A stretch of DNA of 64,000 bases from an uncultured Christensenella sp. (GCA_910584635.1 CAJUBA010000005.1:28136-92135), one strand, 5' to 3'; positions 53,069 through 60,825 are shown, counted from the stretch's first letter. Numbers and translations: made by a program. The notes: generated by a model from the letters alone, not told the origin.

Positions 53069-53536
53069 TTATATTGCATACTTCATAGGCGTAAACCGAA
53101 TGCCGTCTATTTCCTGTTCTTCCGATAAAGGCACGAAACCCAAGTGCAGATAAAAGTTCTTCCCGTAAGGAGAAGAATTGAGCGTAATTTCTTTAACTTG
53201 CGGACTATTCTTCTTTACTTCCGACAACAAAAACTCAAAGATAGAAGTTGCAATACCCTTGCGATGATACTCGCTTTTCGTGAAAACCAAGTTAATATGC
53301 GATTTGTTACGCATACCGATAATCCCAACCATTTTACCGTCATCAAATGCGGCATAAATCGGGCAAATTCCTTTTCTACACTTATCTATAAATTCGGCGT
53401 TTTCGATAATATCCTTTCTGAACGTTTCCACACCTTGCGGTTTATAATCGGGTGCTTCAAACTGCATAAACACTTCTAACGCAAGGGTAAGCGCATCGCT
53501 TACTTCGTTAGGCTTTACCTGTCTGATAAAATACAT
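53069..53536 (-). CDS. GNAT family N-acetyltransferase (cassette 4)
   Basis: A 155-residue GNAT. The acetyl-CoA motif INLVFTKSEYHRKGIATSIFEFLLSEV lies at about residues 80-106, followed by ITLNSSPYGKNFYLHLGFVPLSEEQE. GGAG sits close before the ATG. The gene is flanked on both sides by copies of the same ~294-bp repeat in direct orientation, so homologous recombination could delete or duplicate it precisely. Substrate unknown. Confidence 0.92.
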   Translation of the reverse strand: MYFIRQVKPNEVSDALTLALEVFMQFEAPDYKPQGVETFRKDIIENAEFIDKCRKGICPIYAAFDDGKMVGIIGMRNKSHINLVFTKSEYHRKGIATSIFEFLLSEVKKNSPQVKEITLNSSPYGKNFYLHLGFVPLSEEQEIDGIRFTPMKYAI

Positions 53537-53581
53537 AACTTCTCCACTAAATTACTGTTTATTGCTTTATTAAGCAAATAT

Positions 53582-53610
53582 ATTATAGCACAAACAAACG
53601 CTATTTTCAA
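53582..53610 (-). promoter_or_regulatory. Promoter of the third GNAT gene
   Basis: Minus strand: TTGAAA (53610-53605), 17 bases, TATAAT (53587-53582), identical in boxes to the promoter 794 bases to the left. Confidence 0.8.
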
Positions 53611-53774
53611 CTATATGTCTATATGAAACAGACTTTGGCACGGTGGTAGATGATTGATATAACAACCGTATTGTTTATGCTCGTCTTCAAACATTTCTCA
53701 CAACGAATAAATTTAAAGTATTGATTAGGATTTGTTGCGCTATATTTTAGGGGGGGCTTAATATTTGTAAATAA

Positions 53775-53807
53775 AAAAGTTTGAACAATTATTACGTTCA
53801 AACTTTT
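53775..53807 (-). terminator. Orphan terminator in repeat copy 2
   Basis: Same AAAAGTTTGAAC/GTTCAAACTTTT hairpin as at 52981, but with no minus-strand gene upstream of it. Confidence 0.75.
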
Positions 53808-53952
53808 ATAAATTGGTGGAGAAGACGTAACCTAAAACGAATTTCATTTTATGTTTATTGTTTGAAGAATGATAAAAATCTTGTCATAAAACTATTGCTA
53901 ATTTATTTTTTTGTTATATGATTTAGTTGAAATAACTATTTTGAGGTGTATA

Positions 53953-54552
53953 ATGTTAGTAAATTGGTCTAATGATTGGATACAAGTAGTTGATAACTTA
54001 AATGACGTAGTTATTGACGATTTTGATTATGAAAATGGAATACACGGCCCGGTAACGCAAAAACATTGTGTGAAATGCATTGCTGTAAATAAATGTTGGT
54101 TTGCAAATGAGAAAAATAAAAAGCCGGAGTCTATGGAATATTCGCTTGAACAAATTTTGAACGATAGTAAAAACAAAATAGATCTTTATCACTATAATTG
54201 TCATTGTCAAGAGATAGATATTCTTACGCCAACTGAAAAAGATATTAAACTTATATGTCCAGAAGGTAAAGTTGGTTGGTTATTTAGAGATAAATCGGAT
54301 TGGATTCGTAGACTTGGTTATGAGCCAAATGAAAAGTTCGTAGATTATATTAAAGGCTTAGTAATAAAGAACTATTGTTTGGGACAGTATAAGATTAATG
54401 GTATTTCTAAATATGGTGTCGAAATCGCCGTATTTATAGATATAGAAGGTAGAGGAGAAGAGGCGAATAGGATATTTGTAGCGAAGTCCGGTTGGATGGT
54501 GTTTTCCAACGGAAAGTTAAAATGCAATACGTTTTTATCAGGGAGGACATAA
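53953..54552 (+). CDS. Small protein with DUF6883-like C-terminus
   Basis: A 199-residue protein. The N-terminal half has several Cys and His residues (KHCVKCIAVNKCWF, YHYNCHCQEI) that may bind metal. The C-terminal half, from GYEPNEKFVDYIKGLVIKNYCLGQYKINGISKYGVEIAVFIDIEG to SGWMVF, resembles DUF6883 proteins; this is a pattern-level call. GAGG lies eight bases before the ATG at 53953. Its stop overlaps the next start (TAATG), so the pair is translated together. A toxin or nuclease role is possible but unproven. Confidence 0.65.
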   Translation: MLVNWSNDWIQVVDNLNDVVIDDFDYENGIHGPVTQKHCVKCIAVNKCWFANEKNKKPESMEYSLEQILNDSKNKIDLYHYNCHCQEIDILTPTEKDIKLICPEGKVGWLFRDKSDWIRRLGYEPNEKFVDYIKGLVIKNYCLGQYKINGISKYGVEIAVFIDIEGRGEEANRIFVAKSGWMVFSNGKLKCNTFLSGRT

Positions 54553-54920
54553 TGAAAATATTTGATAAAGTAAAAATTTTGGTGTCAAATCCAGAGTACG
54601 AAAAAAATGGAATATTCAAAGGAATGGTGGGGACCATCATTGAGGCGCATATAAGATTTAGAAGTTTTCAAGTTGCATTTATAGACCCAAATCAAGTTGT
54701 TGACGAGAATGACGATTTTCTTGGACTTAGAGACGAAATAGTAGAGTATATACACGTCAAAGATATGGAGGTTGTTGAGGAGAGCGATTGTAGCGACGAA
54801 TTCATATTTAACGATTTGCCTAATAAAGATATTCGTTGGTATTGCAAAGTTGAGGACGGCTATATCAAAAATTTGCGAGGAGAGAAATTAAATAAGATTG
54901 CTTACGATTATGATAGTTAG
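54552..54920 (+). CDS. Small partner protein, DUF4926-like
   Basis: A 122-residue acidic protein. FDKVKILVSNPEYEKNGIFKGMVGTIIEAH near the N-terminus followed by FQVAFIDPNQ resembles the SH3-like DUF4926 fold, which is often found beside DUF6883 genes (recollection). GGGAGGACATA precedes the ATG at 54552, which shares a base with the preceding stop codon. If the first gene encodes a toxin, this would be the natural antidote candidate. A terminator follows. Confidence 0.65.
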   Translation: MKIFDKVKILVSNPEYEKNGIFKGMVGTIIEAHIRFRSFQVAFIDPNQVVDENDDFLGLRDEIVEYIHVKDMEVVEESDCSDEFIFNDLPNKDIRWYCKVEDGYIKNLRGEKLNKIAYDYDS

Positions 54921-54970
54921 AATGCAATAAATAATTTATTATTCACATAATTCACCCATAATTACAAAGA

Positions 54971-54998
54971 CCTAAAACGTATTAGTTTTAGGTTTTTG
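54971..54998 (+). terminator. Terminator after the DUF6883/DUF4926-like pair
   Basis: CCTAAAAC pairs with GTTTTAGG around GTATTA, followed by TTTTT. Confidence 0.85.
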
Positions 54999-55135
54999 AT
55001 GGTGGGCAATATAGGATTCGTAAGGAGCGAAGCGACGGAATAGCGAGCAAGCGGATAGCGTCTTGTGCGAGCGTCACAAATTCGGACTGTCCTAATACTG
55101 CAAACAAAAGCAAGTCCGCCAAATTCGGGAATAAC

Positions 55136-55162
55136 AAAAAGAGAGCAGTAGGCTCTCTTTTA
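55136..55162 (-). terminator. Terminator downstream of tRNA-Val
   Basis: AAAGAGAGC pairs with GCTCTCTTT; on the minus strand it runs into TTTTTGTTATT. The stretch 54999-55135 to its left has no gene; it is rich in GCGA motifs but shows no clear feature. Confidence 0.75.
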
Positions 55163-55192
55163 TATTCCCGTCCATAGGCAGGACTTGCGGTA

Positions 55193-55268
55193 TGGTGGAA
55201 GTTATAGGGCTCGAACCTATGACCCTCTGCTTGTAAGGCAGATGCTCTCCCAACTGAGCTAAACTTCC
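55193..55268 (-). tRNA. tRNA-Val (TAC)
   Basis: On the minus strand: acceptor GGAAGTT pairs with AACTTCC, D arm AGCTCAGTTGGGAGAGC, anticodon loop CTTACAA reading TAC, T arm TAGGTTCGAGCCCTA, discriminator A, CCA encoded. Confidence 0.97.
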
Positions 55269-55288
55269 GTATTCAAGATTGCTTTTTG

Positions 55289-55317
55289 ATTTTAGCATAA
55301 GAATTAGTTTGTGTCAA
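55289..55317 (-). promoter_or_regulatory. Promoter of tRNA-Val
   Basis: Minus strand: TTGACA (55317-55312), 17 bases, TAAAAT (55294-55289), about 20 bases before the tRNA. Confidence 0.85.
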
Positions 55318-55388
55318 ACAAATTTTCAAAAAAATCCGACTGTATATAAAAATTTCCAATATGCAATAATTATTTATGGGAGAAAACT

Positions 55389-55631
55389 ATGCTAAGGACG
55401 TTGACAGGTATTTTTGTATTATTGCTTATAGTAATCCTCGCTTTGATAAGCGTATGCTATTGGATTTTCAACTATATGACTTTGGAGAAGTTGGGCTACT
55501 CCGACGTTGAGATAGGAAACGCGCAAACTCCGAGCGGGGAGGAGTTTATCATTACTCCCAGAATGTTAGGTATAGATTCCATGACTATAAAAGAGATGCT
55601 TGGATGGTTTAGATCTAAAATCTCTGATTAG
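55389..55631 (+). CDS. Small single-span membrane protein
   Basis: An 80-residue protein with one hydrophobic segment at residues 6-29 (TGIFVLLLIVILALISVCYWIF) and a short exported or cytoplasmic tail ending MLGWFRSKISD. No family recognised. GGGAG lies nine bases before the ATG. Its last four bases overlap the end of the convergent kinase gene. Confidence 0.6.
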   Translation: MLRTLTGIFVLLLIVILALISVCYWIFNYMTLEKLGYSDVEIGNAQTPSGEEFIITPRMLGIDSMTIKEMLGWFRSKISD

Positions 55632-56467
55632 CCGGTTTGGCAAATCCGCTTTAACTCTTCTATAAGATAGGGGATTGCTTTTTCGAATTTAAGTCCGTAA
55701 TTGTGCGATTTATCTTCGCTTGTTATTTTTATGGCTTGGCTTGTGTAATTTATCGCTAATCTTAAAGCGTCGGTTGTTTTAAGATTGTTGGCAATGCCTC
55801 CGACAAGCGTTGACGCGAACACGTCGCCGCTTCCGTAAAACTGACCGGGGATTTCCGTTATATCGTAAAAATTTACGGCGTTATTCGAACAGTAAGCGAT
55901 TTTCATACCTTCGCGCATTTTTATTCCTGTAATTATAAAATTTTTGATTCCGATGTCAGTCAGCGCGTTTGCAATATTCTTGACGTCTTCCGCGCTAAGA
56001 AGTTCCGAATAAGGATATTTGGAAATCATACACGCTTCGCTTACGTTCGGGAGAGCGAGGTCGCTTAGTTTGCAAAGTTGAGTAATCGCGTCGACATAGT
56101 CGGGAGTAATTCCGCTATAAAGTTCTCCGTGTTCCGCCATTGCGGGATCTACGATAATATTTGACGAAGGGCAGTTTTTGCAAATTGCGATTGTATCTTC
56201 AACGACGTTTTTTCTGCCTAAATACCCTGTGTAAATAATATCGAAATCAAGCCCGAAATTTTTCAGTTGCGCCGCCGCAGGAAGTAAATTGCTTTGCAAA
56301 TCGACGTAAGTATAATCGTCGCAACAACTCGTCTGCGCCGAAAGCAAAGCGATAGGCAACGCAATCGTTTCTATGCCCATTGCTGAAATTATAGGCAGAG
56401 CGGCGCTTATTGAACACTGTCCTAACGAAGAGAAATCCTGTATGGTAATTACTTTATTTTCTTTCAT
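55628..56467 (-). CDS. Pyridoxal/pyridoxamine kinase (PdxY type)
   Basis: A 279-residue ribokinase-superfamily enzyme that phosphorylates B6 vitamers. Motifs in order: QDFSSLGQCSISAALPII, the flexible YTGYLG, IIVDPAMAEHGELYSGI (PAM-A-HG typical of PdxK/PdxY), LPNVSEACMI, and the anion-hole GSGDVFAS with catalytic Asp. The ATG at 56467 follows GAGG by six bases; an in-frame TTG two codons earlier is rejected. Its start overlaps the end of the transporter gene before it, so it belongs to the FMN-riboswitch-controlled unit. Confidence 0.9.
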   Translation of the reverse strand: MKENKVITIQDFSSLGQCSISAALPIISAMGIETIALPIALLSAQTSCCDDYTYVDLQSNLLPAAAQLKNFGLDFDIIYTGYLGRKNVVEDTIAICKNCPSSNIIVDPAMAEHGELYSGITPDYVDAITQLCKLSDLALPNVSEACMISKYPYSELLSAEDVKNIANALTDIGIKNFIITGIKMREGMKIAYCSNNAVNFYDITEIPGQFYGSGDVFASTLVGGIANNLKTTDALRLAINYTSQAIKITSEDKSHNYGLKFEKAIPYLIEELKRICQTG

Positions 56468-57103
56468 CGTCAACCTCGTTTTCGTCGCTTTCGCTATTAT
56501 CTTTTTCGCAGTCTTTTTTGTCGTTCGCGCAAAGCGTGTTTTGGCTCTCTTTCATATTTGCATTTCTATAAAAATAGCGACAAAAGATTTTTTTCAGGCG
56601 GAATGGGTAGAGCAGTATAATCGCAACTATTGCCGAAATAACCCCTTGAAGTATGTTGAAGGGAAGTTGAACAAGTCCTCCCGACCAACGGGCGTCGGAG
56701 AGTAGCAAGCCTTCGGCTAGGAAGTATCCCAGCGCCATTACGCAACCTGCCAAAAGATTTATGGGAAGCGTTAAAATTGCCTCCGTAAGTTCCGAAGATT
56801 TTTTACCTTTGCAAAATTTTTGGACGGTTATGAACAATAAACCGACGATAACGCCTTCCAACGCTTTGATTATAAGGGTAAATGGGGCGTAAGCGATGTA
56901 TCCCAAAATAAGGTCGCCCAACGCGCCCCCTATCGCTCCGACAATCGCGCCGTAAATAGGTCCCATCAATATAGATGCCATAAAAATATAGTATCGCCGA
57001 AATTAAAATAGCCGGTAGCCAAAGGAATACTGATAAGCGTAAACGCCGTTGTAAGCGCCGCAAACAAAGCGGTGAACACTAATTTTCTTGTTTTTGCAGA
57101 CAT
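56454..57103 (-). pseudogene. ECF transporter S component, frameshifted
   Basis: A membrane-embedded vitamin-binding subunit of the PF07155 type. The true start is ATG 57103 with AAGGAG upstream, reading SAKTRKLVFTALFAALTTAF, then GYFNFGDTIF. At the run of five A (plus strand 56982-56986; five T in the coding strand) the frame shifts, and the rest (ASILMGPIYGAIVGAIGGALGDLILGYIAYAPFTLIIKALEG) continues in another frame to 56454. Restored, it would be about 216 residues with six helices. It is either a homopolymer sequencing error or a real inactivating frameshift. It needs EcfA/A'/T proteins encoded elsewhere. The FMN riboswitch upstream points to riboflavin, the kinase downstream to B6. Confidence 0.85.
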
Positions 57104-57126
57104 AATGACACTCCTTTTGCGGGCAA

Positions 57127-57155
57127 TAAAAAAACTTCCGCCAAAAAGGAAGAAG
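57127..57155 (-). terminator. Expression-platform terminator of the FMN riboswitch
   Basis: On the minus strand CTTCC pairs with GGAAG around TTTTTGGC and is followed by TTTTTTT, 25 bases before the transporter start codon. This is the expected attenuator for a riboswitch acting on transcription. Confidence 0.75.
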
Positions 57156-57203
57156 ATTATAATACAAAACTACCGTAGAAAATACGGTAAATATAAATAT
57201 TAC

Positions 57204-57328
57204 TATCTTTCCCAGTCTGACTTTACAGGCGGTTACGGAATCTCACCGTATCGGCTGTTGGGGCTGTTGGACTTGTTCGTTCAAAGACGACATTACCACC
57301 GGTCAGCGTATTCGCTTGCCCAAAGATA
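57204..57328 (-). ncRNA. FMN riboswitch (RFN element)
   Basis: The minus-strand leader opens with TATCTTTGGGCA and closes with GGGAAAGATA, forming stem P1. Conserved RFN pieces are present in order: GACCGGTGGTAA, AAGTCCAACAGCC, CGGTGAGATTCCG, AACCGCCTGTAAAGTCAGA. The first hairpin is AGCG-AATA-CGCT instead of the usual longer one. FMN binding should favour the terminator at 57127-57155 and switch off the transporter and kinase genes. Confidence 0.9.
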
Positions 57329-57333
57329 ATTAT

Positions 57334-57362
57334 ATTCTAACGCCGGCAGGTCGGTTTGTCAA
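57334..57362 (-). promoter_or_regulatory. Promoter of the FMN-riboswitch unit
   Basis: Minus strand: TTGACA (57362-57357), 17 bases, TAGAAT (57339-57334). Transcription should start right at the base of the riboswitch. Confidence 0.85.
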
Positions 57363-57377
57363 GCGCTGTATAAAAAA

Positions 57378-58028
57378 TTATTCTTTATTTTTTTCTCTTT
57401 CAAAAGTATCTTTTAATCCCAGATAAGCGACGTATGCCACGAATTTTGCGCCTTTGCTGTTCAAGTGAAGTTTGTCTGACGCGAACAAATGCTCCTTATC
57501 CTTTGTCATAGAATACAAATCGATAAAGTTTATCTCGTTTTCTTTAAGCAAAGAGCGTTGAATTTCTACTATCTTTTCAAGTACGTCTATATTGAAGTCA
57601 AGTTCGTATTTTTTCGTATCGCGGAAAGCGCTTGGAGGCGTCATGGCAATAATAGTCGGTGAAGAGGGAAGGCTCTTCAGATATTGCAAAAGTTTTACGT
57701 ATTCGTTTCTGAATACCGATTCGTCCATCCAATTTCTAAGTCTTGCGTCGTTTGTGCCGAGTAGCAACAAAATATAATCGGGTTCGTATTCCGCAAGAGA
57801 TCTCAACATTGCGGGTTGTCCCCAAAATTTAGTACAGAATGAATTTACCGTATGTCCGACAAGCCCTAAATTTACGACGTCGTATCCATCGCCCAACAAT
57901 TTTTGCAAACGCGCCGGATAGCATTCCTTTTTTCTGTTGAGCAAAGTGGAGCCGTAAGTAAGGCTGTCGCCGATGCAGGCAATTTTAGTATCGAAAAAGT
58001 TTATTTTCTCTTCCCCTTGATTTATCAT
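57378..58028 (-). CDS. SGNH/GDSL-family hydrolase
   Basis: A 216-residue esterase-type hydrolase without signal peptide. ACIGDSLTYGSTL gives the nucleophile Ser in the GDSL block (residues 16-28), VNLGLVGHTVNSF the oxyanion Gly, LLLGTNDARLRNW the Asn block, and FASDKLHLNSKGAKFVA the C-terminal Asp-x-x-His. Such enzymes deacetylate sugars or cleave short esters or lipids. GGAGG precedes the ATG. Single gene. Confidence 0.9.
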   Translation of the reverse strand: MINQGEEKINFFDTKIACIGDSLTYGSTLLNRKKECYPARLQKLLGDGYDVVNLGLVGHTVNSFCTKFWGQPAMLRSLAEYEPDYILLLLGTNDARLRNWMDESVFRNEYVKLLQYLKSLPSSPTIIAMTPPSAFRDTKKYELDFNIDVLEKIVEIQRSLLKENEINFIDLYSMTKDKEHLFASDKLHLNSKGAKFVAYVAYLGLKDTFEREKNKE

Positions 58029-58138
58029 AAATATCCTCCAAGATATAAATATCTTCTTATATATTATAACACGATATCGATAAAATACGCAAAAGAATTT
58101 CTAAAAATTGAAAATGGCGTGAATACCCGTGATTTTTC

Positions 58139-58168
58139 TTGACTTTTTAACGTATGATATACGATAAT
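58139..58168 (+). promoter_or_regulatory. Promoter of tRNA-Arg
   Basis: TTGACT and GATAAT separated by 18 bases, 28 bases before the tRNA. Confidence 0.65.
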
Positions 58169-58195
58169 CAATACAATGTATTAAATATATAAAAT

Positions 58196-58270
58196 GCGCC
58201 CTTAGTCTAATGGATAAAACAACGCCCTCCGACGGCGTAGTTATGCGTTCGAGTCGCGTAGGGCGCGCCA
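58196..58270 (+). tRNA. tRNA-Arg (CCG)
   Basis: Acceptor GCGCCCT pairs with AGGGCGC; anticodon loop CTCCGAC in ACGCC/GGCGT; T arm GCGTTCGAGTCGC; discriminator G; CCA encoded. Confidence 0.95.
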
Positions 58271-58299
58271 AAATGTTTTTTTGTTATAAAAAAGGTTTT

Positions 58300-59268
58300 T
58301 TATATTGTCTGAAAAATTGATATAAAAGTTTCGTTCCATTTTTCGCTTTCTTCCCATTGCGGGGAGTGCGCGGAGTTTTCGAAGAAAAGGAGTTTTTTAT
58401 CCGGGGTATCCAACATATTATACCATTCTACGGCAAGTTCGACAGGGCAGTTATAATCGTGCCGTCCCAGTAAAAGATATACGGGCGTATTTAACCGTTT
58501 TACCTTATTTATAAAATCGGGATTGGTTTGACCTACAGGTTGATTGGGAGAGTATGAAAGTCCTTTTATATATTTGATAATTTGAAGTACAGAATACTCT
58601 TTCAACATTATAGGTAGTTCGTGAAAGAGAAGTTCCTGCCAATAAGGTTTCCGACTTGAATAATTCGCTCCGCCGTATTTATGTAATATTGCTCTTTGCT
58701 TGATTATGCTTTTTCTGTGATTTTCCTTGTACATTCCGTTTTTAGGGGGAGAGATTTTTTGCAATACTTTCAAAGCCTTTTTATCGCCCAGTTCTTCGGC
58801 TTTTTCTAAAGTCCAAGCATAGGATAGGTCTTCGTTTCTTATATAATCTACGCATTGTCCTACTCCGACGTAAGCAAGTATATCTTCGGGATATTTTTCC
58901 GCAAGCCAAACGCCCAAGACTGAACCGAAAGAATGTCCGACTATAATTATTTTATCTTTGTTGAATTTTTCTTTTGCCCAAAGTACTATGTTATGGGCGT
59001 CTTCTACGTAAAGTTCCTTTGTCAAAGTAAGGTTTTTGGCTTCCTTTTTACTGTAGGCAAGTCCCGCTCCTCGCTGATCCCACGCGATTAAAGTAAAGTG
59101 TTTTGCCAAAGGCGATTGGTACTTGATTACCTGCGCTCGATCGGGAGAACCGCAACCTCCGTGCAGGAAAAGTACTACGGGATTTGACGCGTCGCAGGAG
59201 CGAATTCGCAGATAGTAATCTGAGTCGCAATATCTTATTTTTATTTTCTCGTCTATTTCGTATTTCAT
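58300..59268 (-). CDS. Alpha/beta hydrolase
   Basis: A 322-residue alpha/beta-hydrolase fold enzyme resembling prolyl iminopeptidases. LFLHGGCGSPDR is the oxyanion region, WDQRGAGLAYS follows strand 4, GHSFGSVLG near residue 112 holds the nucleophile Ser, and GRHDYNCPVE and NSAHSPQWEE supply Asp and His. Cytoplasmic; substrate unknown. No Shine-Dalgarno is visible before the ATG; TATTAT lies seven bases upstream but no good -35 box accompanies it. Confidence 0.88.
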   Translation of the reverse strand: MKYEIDEKIKIRYCDSDYYLRIRSCDASNPVVLFLHGGCGSPDRAQVIKYQSPLAKHFTLIAWDQRGAGLAYSKKEAKNLTLTKELYVEDAHNIVLWAKEKFNKDKIIIVGHSFGSVLGVWLAEKYPEDILAYVGVGQCVDYIRNEDLSYAWTLEKAEELGDKKALKVLQKISPPKNGMYKENHRKSIIKQRAILHKYGGANYSSRKPYWQELLFHELPIMLKEYSVLQIIKYIKGLSYSPNQPVGQTNPDFINKVKRLNTPVYLLLGRHDYNCPVELAVEWYNMLDTPDKKLLFFENSAHSPQWEESEKWNETFISIFQTI

Positions 59269-59359
59269 AATTATATAATATCACAAATAACGTCTAAAGT
59301 ACATATATTGATAAATAATGAATATATTATATAATAAGATAATTTGCGGTTGTATTGTG

Positions 59360-59388
59360 TTGACAAGGTTATAAGCCGATGATATAAT
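59360..59388 (+). promoter_or_regulatory. Promoter of the DUF975 genes
   Basis: Perfect TTGACA and TATAAT separated by 17 bases, followed by a 50-base leader ending in AAAGGAGGAG. Confidence 0.9.
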
Positions 59389-59438
59389 TAAGAAAAAACT
59401 TAATAAAGTATTACATATATCAAAAGGAGGAGTTTGGT

Positions 59439-60158
59439 ATGTATAGTGCAAAAGATTACAGAGAGAAAGCATGGAGTTCTCTCAAAGGCAAATGGGGTAT
59501 TGTCGCTGTTGCCGAATTGATTTATACTTTAATTATGGGCGCTGCCGACGGACTTTCATATTACGGAATCGGAGCGCTGGCAGTTATTCTGTTGGGTGGA
59601 CCGCTTACTTTGGGAATAAACAAAATAGCGTTGAACGTATCTAGAGACGAAGACGCCGATATCGCGACTTTGTTCGACGGTTTCAAAGATTTCACAAGAT
59701 CGCTGGTTTTGTATATTACGAATTATATACTGATTATATTGTGGTCGTTGTTGTTGATTATTCCGGGCATAATAAAGTCTTTGTCGTACTCGATGAGTTA
59801 TTTTATTCTCTTGGATAATCCGGATATGTCTGCAAACGACGCAAGAAAAGAGTCTATGGAAATGATGGACGGCAACAAGGGAAGACTTTTCTGTCTGTAT
59901 TTTAGTTATATAGGTTGGTACCTGCTCTCTATCTTGACCTTCGGAATTCTTCTGTTTTGGGTAAGACCGAGTGTGAGAACCGCTACCGCTTTCTTCTATC
60001 AGAGTCTTCTTCCCGAAGTCGAAGTAAAAGATGGCGCTGAGAGTGAAGATTTCGATTCCGACGTATTTGATTCAAATTCAGTGAACAATGACGACGTGCC
60101 TTTTGTAAGCGACGTAACGTTGGATGTCGAAGACGATACAAACGATATAATAATCTAA
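59439..60158 (+). CDS. DUF975 family membrane protein (copy 1)
   Basis: A 239-residue protein starting YRAKDYREKAWSSLKGKWG-like (YSAKDYREKAW here), with about five membrane segments; LWSLLLIIPGIIKSLSYSMSYFILLDNPDMSANDARKESMEMMDGNKGRLF is the family core. The last 45 residues are acidic and disordered. Function unknown. A paralogue follows 61 bases downstream. AAAGGAGGAG precedes the ATG. Confidence 0.88.
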   Translation: MYSAKDYREKAWSSLKGKWGIVAVAELIYTLIMGAADGLSYYGIGALAVILLGGPLTLGINKIALNVSRDEDADIATLFDGFKDFTRSLVLYITNYILIILWSLLLIIPGIIKSLSYSMSYFILLDNPDMSANDARKESMEMMDGNKGRLFCLYFSYIGWYLLSILTFGILLFWVRPSVRTATAFFYQSLLPEVEVKDGAESEDFDSDVFDSNSVNNDDVPFVSDVTLDVEDDTNDIII

Positions 60159-60162
60159 ACAA

Positions 60163-60195
60163 TTAAGCGAGGCGGGAATCACAACAGATGATTTC
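60163..60195 (+). terminator. Weak hairpin between the two DUF975 genes
   Basis: CGGGAATCA pairs with TGATTTCCG (one G-T) around CAACAGA, with AAGCG/CGCTT at the base. The following sequence TATTGCTTTAA is a poor T run, so it may only reduce transcription of the second gene. Confidence 0.5.
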
Positions 60196-60219
60196 CGCTT
60201 ATTGCTTTAAGAGGAATTT

Positions 60220-60825
60220 ATGGAAATCAGTATTAGAGAAATGAAAAGCAATGCGAAAGCAATCCTTAAAGATCAATGGGGAATGCTTACTTTGATGGAA
60301 CTCATTGCAAGTATGATAATGAACGTAGCCATGCTTTTGACAGGCGGAGCGTTGTATATGGGACTTGCTATGGCGACGGTTGACGTAGATAAAGGCAAGA
60401 AAGCGGACGTTGTTACGCTTTTCAACGGATTCAAGGATTTTCTGAAAGTGTTTTTGCTTTACTTGATAAATGAGATATTTATCTTTTTGTGGTCTTTGCT
60501 TTTTATAATTCCGGGAATAATAAAAGCGCTTTCTTATTCAATGTGCTATTTTATTCTCAACGACAACCCCGACATTACTTATGACGAGGCGAGAAACCGC
60601 TCCGTAGAAATGATGAAAGGCAACAAAGGCAAACTCTTTCGTATCTATTTGAGTTTTATCGGTTGGTATATACTCTCATTATTTACTTTCGGTATACTTT
60701 TACTCTTTACAAGACCGTATGTCAGAATGACAGTTTATCAATTCTATAAAAGTATTGCTCCGAAACAGGAAACAAACGATACCGACGATTGCGTCGTTAT
60801 CGACAACGAGGATATCACTTTTTAG
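60220..60825 (+). CDS. DUF975 family membrane protein (copy 2)
   Basis: A 201-residue paralogue of the preceding gene with the same layout: REMKSNAKAILKDQWGMLTLMELIAS at the start, LWSLLFIIPGIIKALSYSMCYFILNDNPDITYDEARNRSVEMMKGNKGKLF in the middle, and a short acidic tail. AAGAGGAA precedes the ATG. The shared core shows a tandem duplication within one operon. Function unknown. Confidence 0.88.
   Translation: MEISIREMKSNAKAILKDQWGMLTLMELIASMIMNVAMLLTGGALYMGLAMATVDVDKGKKADVVTLFNGFKDFLKVFLLYLINEIFIFLWSLLFIIPGIIKALSYSMCYFILNDNPDITYDEARNRSVEMMKGNKGKLFRIYLSFIGWYILSLFTFGILLLFTRPYVRMTVYQFYKSIAPKQETNDTDDCVVIDNEDITF

Larger units (their letters stand above)
53543..53842. repeat. Inter-cassette repeat, copy 2
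   Basis: Second copy of the 52749-53048 repeat (offset 794). It lies upstream of the 53069-53536 GNAT gene and supplies its promoter; its terminator half points at the right border of the array, where no minus-strand gene remains, suggesting that a cassette has been lost there or that the array ends. Confidence 0.9.

Noticed and set aside
50637..53843. Integron cassette array with attC sites
   Set aside because: The junctions lack the paired GTTRRRY and RYYYAAC cores and no integrase is in the window; the shared spacers carry promoters and terminators instead.
55092..55298. 68-codon open frame on the minus strand over tRNA-Val
   Set aside because: The peptide SLAQLGEHLPYKQRV is translated tRNA sequence; the tRNA fold is complete, so this is not a gene.
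56803..57063. Separate 86-codon minus-strand gene upstream of the ECF S component
   Set aside because: This frame (MRRLQRRLRL onward) is neither of the two frames used by the transporter; the transporter's true N-terminus starts at 57103 and explains the region.
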